Source of the DNA: Dermatemys mawii
Taxonomy: Eukaryota; Chordata; Testudines; Dermatemydidae
Length of the DNA stretch: 64,000 nucleotides
Reading direction: 5' to 3'
Assembly (NCBI GenBank): GCA_007922305.1
Contig: ML677365.1
Coordinates: forward strand, 18,605,241 to 18,669,240
Every line of letters starts with the position of its first letter. Position 1 is the stretch's first letter. Below the pieces are notes generated by a model. The model was not told where the DNA came from and made no database searches. It saw nothing but the letters and a program-made list of their open reading frames with translations. Of the stretch, positions 1 to 60,789 are shown piece by piece. The position numbers and the translations under genes were made by a program.

Positions 1-1444
1 TTGTGTTCAGATTATTTTTAAGCAGTGAGAACAAATTTTATTTATTTAAAATGAGAAGTACAGTGTGTACCTTTCTAGAATCTAAACACAGCAAAGTTTC
101 AAACTTAAAAAAAAATTATATCTGACCTGAAATTTTCAGGGACTATGAACTAAAAACAGGAGATTATAACAAAAGCCCTGATATAACTAGATCTATAATG
201 GGACCTATCATCATAAATGCTGGACTTCCAGAGAACAGACTGTGTTCAATACCAGTATGTTTTTAGCATAACTATTGTCATATTTCTATTATTCCATATT
301 GAGTCTGGACTATGCTGAGATTCAAGAATAACATTAAGATCAATACGAGACTAAAAGCAGATAGTAAACCTTTCTGAAACCAAGAAGGTTGAACATAATA
401 TATTCACCATACTGAATTACTATCTTCATGCATTTACTGCCATCTGCTGCCAGATATTTATACTGAGATAGCCAATGATTCTTGCATGAAACAAGCTGGT
501 AAAACAAGAAAAACCACATTATATTTAGGATTCAGAATGTTTTACATAATCTTGAAATACAAAAAACCTTTGAAATACAAATGTTCTTAACAACAGACTA
601 ATGGCATTACTATATATGCTACCAATGGTATTGCTATAGTTACAACTTCACACAGTCTGAAATGATTTTGATAAATTTATTGTGAGCTTTTGCTTTATTA
701 CATGAAATGTAAGGGCACATTACATTCTTGAAAATTTTGGTCTTATGTTTGAGCATGCTTTATTGGGATATATTTGCAATTCCCCTCTCCTCTCTCTGCT
801 AGATTTTTTCTTTTAGAAGACAGGACACATGAATGGTAGGGCCCTGGTTGAACTTTAAAAGCTCCTGCTCCTTGACATACTCAGATGATGGTATTTTGAC
901 TTTGCCAACTATAAAAGAACAGAAGTCAATGGGAGTGAAACGATTAGAACAGCTCAGAAAATCCTGATCTGTTTGCTGGTGGCAGGAGATGGTGCAATTT
1001 TTGGCTTGGAGAGCTGATGTAAACATCTCATTTATCCTTCTTAATGAAAAACAGATTTTTTAAATTAGATAAAAAGCATTTTTTGCATTAAGTGCCCCAA
1101 CCAATGGCAAGGAGGATGGACATTCAGTGCAGTCATTTCACTGTTTCTTCATTTCAGCTTCCCCAAAGCTGTACTAGCTGGATAGGCTCCTGTACTTGCT
1201 CTCTATAATGAGCCCCTCATCCTCAAAAAACAAAAGCATCATTCCGTGAGGTCACAACTACCTTTGAATATGGAGCTGTCCAATGGAAATTCAAGTAACT
1301 GCCTATTATAAAGCGCAGTTTTGCAAAACCTATTTTATATCCCAAGAGCTAATCTGTTTTTCCTGAAAGAGAGAGATGGTGGAAAAGTGTCTACTTCAGT
1401 CCCTTTGCATGAGTGTATATTTTCTAAGTGTAATCTTAACAAAA
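1..1444. other. Intergenic, no gene seen
   Basis: AT-rich DNA downstream of TMEM67. The short open frames here lack coding character or recognisable domains. No repeat family was identified with confidence. Confidence 0.5.
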
Positions 1445-1556
1445 ATAAACATAAGAATGGCCACACTTAGTCAGACCAAAGGTCCATCTACCCCAGCATC
1501 CTGTCTTCCAACAGTGACCAATGCCAGGTGCCCCAGAGGGAATGAACTGAAAAAAC
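1445..1556 (-). mobile_element. CR1 LINE 3'-end fragment
   Basis: The plus strand reads as the reverse of the CR1 3' end (AACATAAGAATGGCCAC, then AGTCAGACCAAAGGTCCATC). The same end recurs at 33871, 56033, and in plus orientation at 21720, 28077, 43075 and 47203. About 110 bases remain. Confidence 0.85.
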
Positions 1557-1906
1557 GGTTACGTACCTTTGGTAACTGTTGTTTTTCGAGATGAGTTGCT
1601 TATGTTCGTTCCAATTAGGTGTGTGCACGCCACGTGCATGATTGTTGGAAGATTTTCCTGTAGCAGTGCCTATCGGGTCAGCTGTGGAGCCCCCTGGAGT
1701 GGTGCCTTTATGGCAGCGTATATAGGTCCTTGCTGACCCATTGCCTGCTCAGTTCCTTCTTGCTGGAATACTTTGACAGAGGGGAGGTGAGTGGGATTTG
1801 GAATGGACATGAGCAACACATCTTGAGGAACAGTTACGAGAGGTAGGTAACCATTTTTCCTTCTTAGAGTACTTGCTCATGTCCATTCCAATTAGGTGAT
1901 TCCCAA
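1557..1906. repeat. Interspersed repeat with three copies of a 50-bp module
   Basis: A module reading roughly GGTTACGTACC...TCATGTCCATTCCAATTAGG occurs at 1557-1616, again in inverted orientation at about 1797-1853, and partly again in direct orientation at about 1854-1906. The first and second copies form a foldback around a 180-base spacer. It resembles a repeat I associate with turtle genomes, but I cannot name its class. Confidence 0.6.
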
Positions 1907-2696
1907 GTCATACTCTTGGAGGAGGAGTATGTATGTAAAAAATCTAGACTCTTCCTTTTTAGTGTTTTCTAGTGTTTATATATAGATTTTAATTTTTCTT
2001 TCTGCACACTCAGTCCCTTTTCTAAAACGCACTAGGGCATATAACCCAGTCGTTGTAAGTTGTTTTTACTTTATGTTGACTTTTTTAGCACTGTTATCAT
2101 AGGGCATCGGCACCCAGCAATAAGCTAGTTCATCCAGCAAGTGTGGTGATGCAAAATATAGCAGAGCAGCTATTCTGCTATCCACTCACCATCTACAAAG
2201 CCCAGTTCCCATGATGCATCTAGGAAAGACCTTCCGCAGGTTGAGGGACAAGGAAAATATCACAGGCAACAGTCCTCTCCTGTTGATCAGTTTCTCTCAA
2301 GCTCCTTGAAGTAGGAAGAATGATACAACGCTCAATCACCATGATATAACAATGATCATTTACTAAAAAAAATCTCCAAATCCTTAAAAATTCTCTTACT
2401 TCTCAGAGAGACAAGTACAATGGAAAGATAGAAATATCATATGATTTATTATAAAATGTTTACAAGCATAAAGTAGAAATCAACTAACTGAATATGAAAG
2501 AGATCCACTACAATTAATTAGTAAAAATATGTAATTGAGAAATTAAATCAAAAGTGTTATTTCTTGAACAAATGTCCACCAAATGAGAAGAAAGTGCAAC
2601 TGATGCTTTTCACATAGCCATTATAAAGCAGGTATGAAAGAAGAATTCAACTGCCTAAGGGAGGTTTCATCATCTGCAATTATTTCATAACAGTCT

Positions 2697-3080
2697 CTCT
2701 CAGTTGAAACCATACAAAGTAGGTGAAGAATCATCTTTTATTATTGGACCAACTTCTGTTGGTGAGCGAGACAAGCTTTTGAGCTTACATAGAGCTCTTT
2801 CAACTTAGTAGCTGTGGTACCCTCTTTCTTACCTAGATGCCCAGAAAAAGAAAATACACAGGAGTAGAGATATTTAACTAACCCTGAAAGAACATTTCTG
2901 TATTTACTTAGAATTTGTTTCCCCTCGATAAAATCCTTCTAAACTGTAAGAATTCCAAAGATTTTGTATGCTCTTCCCAAAAGTTGTATGCAGTGTTGTT
3001 GTAGCCATGTTAGTTCCATGATATTAGAGAGACAAGGAGGATGAGGTAATATCTTCTGTTGGACCAAAAGTGGTATTTAA
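2697..3080 (+). repeat. SINE-like reptilian repeat, two partial copies
   Basis: Blocks at about 2697-2812 and 2993-3075 share the phrases AGGTAATATCTTCTGTTGG or its variant and TTCTGTTGGTGAG, with the head TTGTTGTAGCCATGTTAGTT. An opposite-oriented relative lies at 46803-46970. The class is not established. Confidence 0.5.
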
Positions 3081-3526
3081 GATACCAATGATTTCTGTGA
3101 ATTCAATCTCAAAATTAACAAAGAATGAGTGGAAGCTGGTTTTCAAAGAAGAACTGACCATTTAGGAAGAGTGAAAGGGAAAAGGTTATTTCCTATTCAG
3201 AGAGGTGTTCAGGTCAAAACTAAGCTGCGGATAGAACCCCCATTCATCCCCTCACATAGGCAAGTTTTCTTTGAACAGCTCCTTAATTTGGTCACTGAGA
3301 GCCAGTTATAGAGATCAAAATGCTAGGCAACACATCCATTCAAAGACAGAATTGATGTTTCTACTAGTACCTAATGACTTTCTTAAATCTAAAGTTACTA
3401 AAATGACTATAAAATGGGGTAGAAATCTTGAAAAATATGCTAAAAAGTAAAAAGGAGGGCTAATGTACATACCAAATTTATAATATAAAACACACCAGAA
3501 CTTCAGAAATTATACAGAAAGCTAAC

Positions 3527-6185
3527 TTTATTGGAAGCAAATTAACACTGAGAGCATACTTTTTAGATGCTTCATTATGCACCTGAGTTGTGACTATTGT
3601 GTGATACACACAAACACTGTTATGCAGTACTTCCCCACTGAATTATTTCCAGACTATCCTAGTGTAATAAATCTTAAATTGATTAAGCTTACTAAATACA
3701 AGCTAAGAGGAAGTATAATTGAATTGAATCAAGTAAGCAATAAATCAAAAGATTGTTGAGAAGATATGTTTAAAGAGTGGTTCTACTCTGAAAAGTGACT
3801 ATATAAAAACACTTTCTTATAGAACAGACCTGCACTGCATGCATCAAGGTCTATTTGCTCATTTTAGTGACAAAAATTACTTCCTAGAGCTTTTCACGTC
3901 TGTTAGCCTGTGGTTAGTCAAGACCCAATGAGCTACCATCTTTTACAAGATCATCTTGTACCTTAGCCACAGATTTATTTATTAAGATTTGCTAAGTTAT
4001 ACAAGTGCAGAGGGGTTGCACAGGTCTCATGAGGGCATAAATTTGGGTTGCAGAATTTTTATTACTGGCTATGATGCATAAGATGGCAAAAGGCTCAGTT
4101 TGCAGAGTTGCAAGTTATAAAGATTTTTTTCTACTTTTCAATAGAGCACATTTGATAAAGAAATAATTGAGACACACCACCGCAGAACACTACAATGTCA
4201 TTTATACAGCCACTATTCAGAGGAGAACCATGCTTTAAAGCTATCACACCAGTGATAACCACGAACCAAGCTACAGTGAGCCCTAATTACTGTACCTGAT
4301 TTCCAGGCTATGGCCTCCAATTTGTCCACACTAGTGCACAGTTTTGTGAACTAACGCTTGTTCACACAAGTATTGGAATTTTTTTACTGAAAACTCTTTA
4401 TGACAAAACATGCCTGAACAAAGTACTGTGCGTACACATACAGTATTAGTATCAATTATCTGTGTAAAGAGGTGTTAGTTCACAGAAACTGTGTATGGAA
4501 ATATAGTCTTGTGATAAGCTGCATGTGAATAAATGGATGCCCCACTGAAAGTCAGATGGTTTAAAGTGAGGGCCTGACTCCACCCTGACCTCATGAGTGT
4601 CACAACATTTTACCAGTTAATGATAACTATTCTGAATTAGCAAGAAGCATTTGTTTTTGCAAACCAAAAGTAAGCATACTGGATCTGTAATGGCTTTGAG
4701 ATTTAAATCTATGGTAAACACAGCTTAAAGACATGATATGGCACCATAATAGACATCTTCCTCTTTGTGTAGCTAAGAGGAAACCCAAATATAATACCTC
4801 TATAAGATATGTTGGCCCTGGGTCAGATAAGCACGTTTAAAATTAAACATTTGCTAAGTCCCATTGTCTTAAATGGTACTTAAGTGTTATTCTTAAATAG
4901 AGATGCTTTTCTGAACTGGGATCTTTACATTTTTTGCTGATGCATGTTCCCTGCTGAATTAGCTTAAGACAAGTAGCATGGCTATGAAACCAAGACACCA
5001 TGCAGTGAAGTAACCATCTACTGAAAAACAAATGTTGTTATTTTAAAAACACACTAGCAGGGAGACTTTTCAAAGGCACAGTTGGGGATCAGGCAATCAC
5101 CTGCCCCTTTAGCCTTTGAAAATCTCCCCAAATCTTTAGTAAATAGCATTTTAACACCTATTCAGCAGATTACATTCCAATGGCTAAAGTAGTTAAGTAG
5201 GATATGGTCACTATGTTAAATCATGAGGGAATGAGGTCAGAAAATGGGATAATCCAGGAATATATTAAAACAATAATGTAAGAATAGGCACTTGCACAGC
5301 CCTTTCCATCCACAGAGCATCTCCAAGCCATTCAAAAAGATAAGCATTAGTGCCTCAATTTCCTGGCTATGAAAACAAGCTTAATAAGTTAAGTGACCAG
5401 CTCTAGGTAACATTAATTCCACAGAAGATCAGGAATACAATCAAGGCCTCCTACATCTCCATCCTTTGCCCTATTCACTGGGCCACACAGCTGTATGGTT
5501 GTGAGACTACCAAATGTTCAAAAGCACACACGTGCTATGTTATGCACAATCAATGCAGAAAAAAAAAGCAATACTCCTCCAATGATAAATTGGACAACCC
5601 CAAAGGAATGTTGATTAAACCACATCAGTGATCACACAGTTTAAACTTTCACATTGAAGTTCTTTTAGATAAAGTGAGAAAGAAAACCTTTGAGACTAAG
5701 TATTCAGGGCAGATCCTCACTTGTGGTGAACCTGAAATACATTTGAGGAACATGGTATTTTATAGTAAATCCTGAAAATAAGGGATAATTTCTGTGAGCT
5801 ATTTTGGAAACATGTATATATGAGGAAAACTATGACCTCAGTCAGCAGCAGAAGCACTGAAATTATCTCCTGCAAAGAAATGGCATATACCCTCACTGAA
5901 GGCAATAAGTTGATTTTATCTTGTGTTAATGACAGTACTCAGCTTAATTTCTGACTGTCTTGGTGTCACATACCATTCGTTTCAAGACATATGGTTTACT
6001 ATTCACAACACAGAAACATCTCAAAGTTATACAAAAAAACAACAAAACTTTCTAGCACACAATATAAAAAGAAAAAGTCAAAAAATTTACAGTGATATTT
6101 ACATAGCACTGCGACTGAGCTGTTGCTCGGCACAGTTCCATTCCATGATTAGCTCCTGTACAAAGTATTTCATCTTTTGAGTCAA
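3527..6185 (-). other. TMEM67 3' UTR and downstream, end not resolved
   Basis: Sequence 3' of the stop codon is AT-rich and has no credible frame. I found no AATAAA (minus strand) close to the stop. The nearest that I saw are at 3974-3979 and 3527-3532, so the 3' end is uncertain. An old MIR-like remnant lies within at about 5296-5480. Confidence 0.3.
5296..5480 (-). repeat. MIR-like CORE-SINE remnant
   Basis: Degenerate match to the MIR pattern of a 'low counts then AAGTGACCAGCTCTAGGTAAC then CAATCAAGGCC' layout. Old and diverged. Confidence 0.4.
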
Positions 6186-55741
<49,556 letters not shown>

Positions 55742-57350
55742 GGCTACTCAGTTCCCGGCGCCCTCTCAGCGCCCCGCCCCCGGGATGAACAAAGAACAGT
55801 CCCATCTACGGACAGCCAGAGGGGCCAGAAACGGTTCAAGGCGGGATCTTCCTCTGAGGGATCACGGGAAGGAAGGGGTGGGCTGGTGGCCGAGCGACTC
55901 CTCGGCTCCCCGCTGCACCACAGCGGAACTTCAGGCGTAGAAAAGCTCAGTGTGGTGTGAGGGAGAAAAATACAAAAGACTGCCCGTTAATTTAGAGAAT
56001 GGGTGAGCGTGGCAGAAAGAGGGAGACCATCCGAACGGCCATACTGGTCAGATCAAGGGTCCATCTAGCCCAGTATCTTGTCTTCCCACAGTGGCCAATG
56101 CCAGACGAACCAGAGGGAATGAACAGGCAATCATCAAGTGACCCATCCCCTCTTGCCCATTCCCAGCTTCTGGAAAACAGGGGCTCGGGACACCATCCCT
56201 GTCCATCGTGGCTAGTAGCCATTGATTTATCTAGCTCTTTTTTTAACCTTGTTATAGTCTTGGCCTTCACCACATCCTCTGGCAAGGAGTTCTACAGGTT
56301 GACTGTGCATTGAGTGAAGAAATCCTTCCTTTTGTTTATTTTAAACCTGTTGTCTATTCATTTCATTTGATGACCCGTAGTCCTTGTATTATGAGGAGGA
56401 GTAAGTAACACTTCCTTATTTACTTTCTCCACACCAGTCATGATTCTATAGACCTCAGTCATATCCCCCCTTAGTCGTCTCTTTTCCAAGGTGAAAAGTC
56501 CCAGTTTTATTAATCTCTCATACGGAAGCCATTCCATTTCCCTTTTCTGAACCTTTTCGAATTGCAATATATATTTTTTTAGATGGGGGCAACCACATCT
56601 GCACAGAGTATTCAAGATGTGGGTGTACCATGGATTTATATAGAAGCAAAATTATGTTTTCTGTCTTATCTATCCCTTTCTTAATGATTCCCAACATTCT
56701 GTTCACTTTTTTGATTGCTGTTGCACATTGAGTGGATGTTTTCAGAGAACTATCCACAGTGACTCCAAGATCTGTTTCTTGAGTGGTAACAGCTAATTTA
56801 GATCCCATCGTTTTATACGTGTAGTTGGGATTATGTTTTCCAGTCTGCATTACTTTACATTTATCAACATTTATTTTTCATCTGCCATTCTGTTGTCGAG
56901 CCACACAGTTTTGAGAGATCCTTTTGTAGCTCTTGAGTAGCTTTATACCATCTGCAAATTTTGGCATCTCACTGTTTACCCCTTTCTCTAGATCATATAT
57001 GAATATGTTGACTAGGACTGGTCCCAGTACAGACTCCTGGGGGACACCACTATTTACCTCTCTCCATTCTGAAAACTGACCATTTATTCCTATCTTTGTT
57101 TCTTATCTTTTAACCAGTTACAGCTCCATGGGAGGACCTGCCCTCTTATCTCATGACACTTTGCTTAAGAGCCTTTGGTGAGAGACCTTGTCAAAGACTT
57201 TCTGAAAATTTAAGTACACTGAATCCACTGGATCCCCCTTGACCACATGCTTGTTAACCCCCTCAAATAATTCTAGCTGATTGGTCAGGCATGATTTCTC
57301 TTTACAAAAAACATGTTGATTCTTCCTGAACAAATTATGTTCATCTATGT

Positions 57351-58010
57351 CAGGGGTTAGCAACCTTTCAGAAGTGGTGTGCCGAAGCTTCATTTATTCA
57401 CTTCAGAGTAGCAGCCACAAAAAGAACGAGGAGTACTTGTGGCACCTTAGAAACTTGTCTTGCAAAGTTCCCACAAGGTATAGTTACTGCCCTAGGATGG
57501 TGAATGTTCTGCAAATTCAACAGACCTATGCTATCATGAGAAACAAAAAGACTTAGGACAAAATTCCCTAGATCACCCTAGGTGCCACAAGTACTCCTAG
57601 TCTTTTTGCGGCTACAGACTAACATGGCTGCTACTCTGAAACCTGTCACCATGTGAGGCACTGAATTTAGACATATGAAGTGGAAGTCATGGAATTTGTG
57701 AGTCTCTAAGGTGTCACAAGTACTCCTCGCTCATTTATTCACTCTAATTTAAGGTTTTGTGTGCCAGTAATACCTTTTAATGTTTTTAGAAGTTTCTTTC
57801 TATAAGTCTTTACTATATAGCTAAATTATTATTGTATGTAAAGTAAATAAGGTTTTTAAAATGTTTAAGAAGCATCATTTAAAATTAAATTAAAATTCCA
57901 GGCCCCCCCCCCCCCCCCGGACCAGTGGCCAGGGCCCAGGCAGTGTGAGTGCCCTGAAAATCAGCTCACCTGCCGCCTTTGGCATGTGTGTCATAGGTTG
58001 TCTACCCCTG
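57351..58010. mobile_element. hAT-type element nested in CR1
   Basis: Ends CAGGGGTTAGCAACC and, inverted, CAGGGGTAGACAACC, with the perfect 8-base TSD ATCTATGT at 57343-57350 and 58011-58018. It holds a second-level insertion at 57403-57730. Confidence 0.93.
57403..57730. mobile_element. Retroposed composite with intron-1 copy
   Basis: Bounded by the 13-base TSD TCATTTATTCACT at 57390-57402 and 57731-57743, which points to LINE-mediated insertion. Inside are a SINE-like head in plus orientation (57403-57448), the segment shared with TMEM67 intron 1 (57449-57580), the same SINE head inverted (about 57580-57645), and a third short inverted piece ending at 57730. Confidence 0.82.
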
Positions 58011-58730
58011 ATCTATGTGTCTGGCAATGTTGTTCTTCACTATAGTTTCAAGCAGTTTGCCCAGTACTGAAGTCAGGCTTACTGCCTGTAACTGCCGGGA
58101 TCACCTCTGGTACCCTTTTTAAAAATTGGCATCACATTGCCTATCCTACAGTCATTTCTCATTTGATACAGAAGCTGATTTAAATGACACAGACTACAGT
58201 TAGTAGTCCTGCAATTTCACATTTGAGTTCCTTCAGAACTCTTGGGTGAATACCAACTGGTCCTAGTGACTTATTACTCTTTAGTTTATCCAGTGGTTCC
58301 AAAACCTCCTCTAATGACACCTCAGTTTGGGACATTTCCTCGGATTTGTCACCTAAAAAGAATAACTCAGGTTTGGGAATCTCCCTCACATCCTCAACCG
58401 TGAAGACCGATGCTGTGATAAATGAAGGGAGTGGGAGGTAGTTCCCTTTTATGAACACCCAGCTAGCCAGTTAGCTATAAAGTTCCTCTTGGTGGCTGTT
58501 CTCTACTTGCTTTTCCTGTAAAGGGATAAAAAAATCCTCCGGGTAATTTGAGGTGTCAAGAAACTTTATCTCTGCATCAGGTCAATATGGGGATAGTTGA
58601 AACCCCCATTTATTATTGAGGTGTTTTTTTTTATTTTAATAACCTCTCTAATCTTCCTGAGCATTTCACAGTCATTATCACCATCTGGTCACATGGTCAG
58701 TAATACATCCCTACTGCTATAGTCTTCCTG

Positions 58731-59162
58731 GACATTCTATAACAGATTGAAAAGTAGCTATACTTGAACAAAAAAACTTCAGAAACAGACTTCAGTGCGA
58801 AACTGCAGAACTAAAATTCATATGCAAATTTAACACCATTAATTTGGGCTTGAATAGGGACTGGGAGTGCCTAATTCACTACAAAAGCAGCTTTGCCTCT
58901 CCTGGAATTGACACCTTATCAATTACTGGGAGTGGATTACATCTACCCTGACCTAACTGGCCCTGTCAACACTGGTCCTCCACTCTCCCTTCTCTTCATG
59001 TGTCAGTATATAATGCCAGTATCTGTCATTTTCACTCCATGCATCTGAAGAAGTGGTGTTTTACCCACAAAAGCTTATGCCCAAATAAATCTGTTCGCCT
59101 TTAAGGTGCCACCAGACTCCTTGTTGTTTTTGTGGATACAGACTAATATGGCTACCCCCTGA
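58731..59162 (-). mobile_element. SINE-like reptilian repeat
   Basis: Minus-strand head GGTAGCCATATTAGTCTGTA, then ACAAGGAGTCTGGTGGCACC and GCATAAGCTTTTGTGGG. Flanking TGCTATAGTCTT (58719-58730) and TGCTATATTCTT (59163-59174) form a 12-base near-perfect TSD in CR1. Confidence 0.75.
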
Positions 59163-59506
59163 TGCTATATTCTTACTATTTGAGCATAGAGTTACTATCC
59201 AGAGAGAGTCTATGGTACAGTCTGGTTCATTTAAGATTTTTACTTCATTTGATTCTACACCTTCTTTTACATATAGTGCCACTCCGCCACAAGCACAACC
59301 TGTTCAGTCATTCCGATATATTTTGTACCCTGGTATTACTGTGTCCCATTGCTTAAATGGGAGAGAGGGAGGAATAGGATGAGAAAGAAGGAAGAAAAAA
59401 AGATGAGTAGGCTGGGTGAAAGAGAGAAAAGGAACAACTAAAGGGAAATATAAGAACAGCATAAAATATAAGGTCAGAGAACCCAGTAGGAGGACATCAT
59501 ATAGAC

Positions 59507-60339
59507 CAGGGGTCGGCAAACTATGGCACGCGTGCCAATTTCCCCTGGCACATGGGGAGAGCTCAGCCCTGCCCCCCCCCCCGCGGCTTTGGGGTTCCCC
59601 CACTGGCACCTTGCCAGCCACCGCCTGCCCCACTCAGCTCCCGCTGCCAGCCTGGGTTTCCTATACCCAGGCTAGCAGTGGGACCTGAGTGGGACAGGTG
59701 GGAACCCCAGCTGGCAAGGCGCCAGTGGGGGAAACGCCAAAGCCTCAGCGGGCTGAGTGCTCAGACTGCCGCAGCTTTGGGATTTCCCCCACTGGCTTCT
59801 GCCAGCCGGGGTCCCCGCCTGCCCCATTCAGCTCCCACTGCCAGCCTGGGACAGGGAGTCCAGGCTGGCAGTGGGACCTGAGACCCCGGCTGGAAGGAGC
59901 CAGCAGAGGAAACGCCAAAGCCGCAGCGGGCTGAGCGCTCAGCCCGCCGTGGCTTTGGGGTTTCCCCCACTGGCTCCTGCCAGCCCACTGTCAGCCTGGG
60001 TTCCCTATACCCAGGCTAGCAGTGGGTGCTGCATTGTGCAGGTAGTGGGACCCCAGCTGGCAGGAGCCTGCGGGGGAAACCACAAAGCATGGGGGGCTGA
60101 GCAACTCAGCCTTCCCCCGCTCTGGGTTTCCCCTGCTGGCCCCTTCCCAGCCAGAGTTCCCGCCTGCCTCACTCAGCGCCCAGGCTGGCAATAACCTGTG
60201 GGGAAAACCCCAAAGGGGACAGACTGACCCCCTCAGTCCTACCCCTTCCGTCTGAAGCCCCGCCCCTTCTGGAATGGCACACAAGGCCCTGTCTAGATGA
60301 CAGTTCGGCACATCACCTCTGAAAGGTTGCCGACCTCTG
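59507..60339. mobile_element. hAT-type element with alternating inverted modules
   Basis: Ends CAGGGGTCGGCAAACT and, inverted, CAGAGGTCGGCAACCT. TSDs ATATAGAC (59499-59506) and ATGTAGAC (60340-60347) differ at one base. The interior repeats a module of GCTTTGGGGTTTCCCC, CACTGGC, CAGCC and GCCAGCCTGG several times in alternating orientation, giving serial hairpins. Confidence 0.92.
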
Positions 60340-60347
60340 ATGTAGAC

Positions 60348-60789
60348 CAAGGCAGGGGCAGGAGAAATAAACTTGTCTCAAAGTAGATTTAAATTTTTTT
60401 TTTTTGCCTGCATAGCAAAGGTAAAATCAGAAGCAGTGAGCAGAAAACGGCAAAGGGGACACAACTCTAGATACCTTCCTCTCTCAGCTCACATTTGATT
60501 GTATCCTGCTTTACTTTTTATTTGGAAAGGTGGGCAAAGTTATGGTGCAGAAGAAAAGTGGCTGGATGAGAAGGTAGTAGAGAAAGGGTAATTTCTTCTC
60601 CCTTTTCCCCAGCTACCAAAACCCACCTGTACCACTCATGCCTCTCTAAGCCCTACCAAAATTTCTGTACACTAGATGTCCTCATTATTATTCCTGACCA
60701 TCCTTTTCCTGGCACAAAATTACATGATAGTTTATGATCCTGTGTGCTACTATTGCAAACTCATACCAATAGGGTTAGGACATTTCATG
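60348..60789. other. Intergenic, nothing recognised
   Basis: AT-rich stretch without a credible frame or named repeat. Confidence 0.4.

Larger units (their letters stand above)
56033..59352 (-). mobile_element. Long CR1 LINE copy upstream of TMEM67, split by two insertions
   Basis: Minus-strand CR1 running from an endonuclease-like part (about 59165-59352 and 58560-58717) through reverse-transcriptase fragments (LDKLKSNKS, GIHPRVLKELK; LNFQKVFDKVSHQRLLSK) to the 3' end at 56033. Broken by the hAT at 57351-58010 and the SINE-like repeat at 58731-59162. Several frameshifts and stops; not active. Confidence 0.9.

Noticed and set aside
2697..3080. Possible tRNA gene from the TGTAGCCATGTTAGT head
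   Set aside because: No cloverleaf or paired A and B boxes could be made out; best explained as a SINE-like repeat.
56358..56850. Minus-strand frames of 85-110 codons near the promoter
   Set aside because: They are recognisable CR1 LINE reverse-transcriptase C-terminal remnants, not a host gene.
59552..60350. Frames of 109-145 codons with Pro/Ala/Trp-rich repeats
   Set aside because: They translate the alternating inverted modules of the hAT element.
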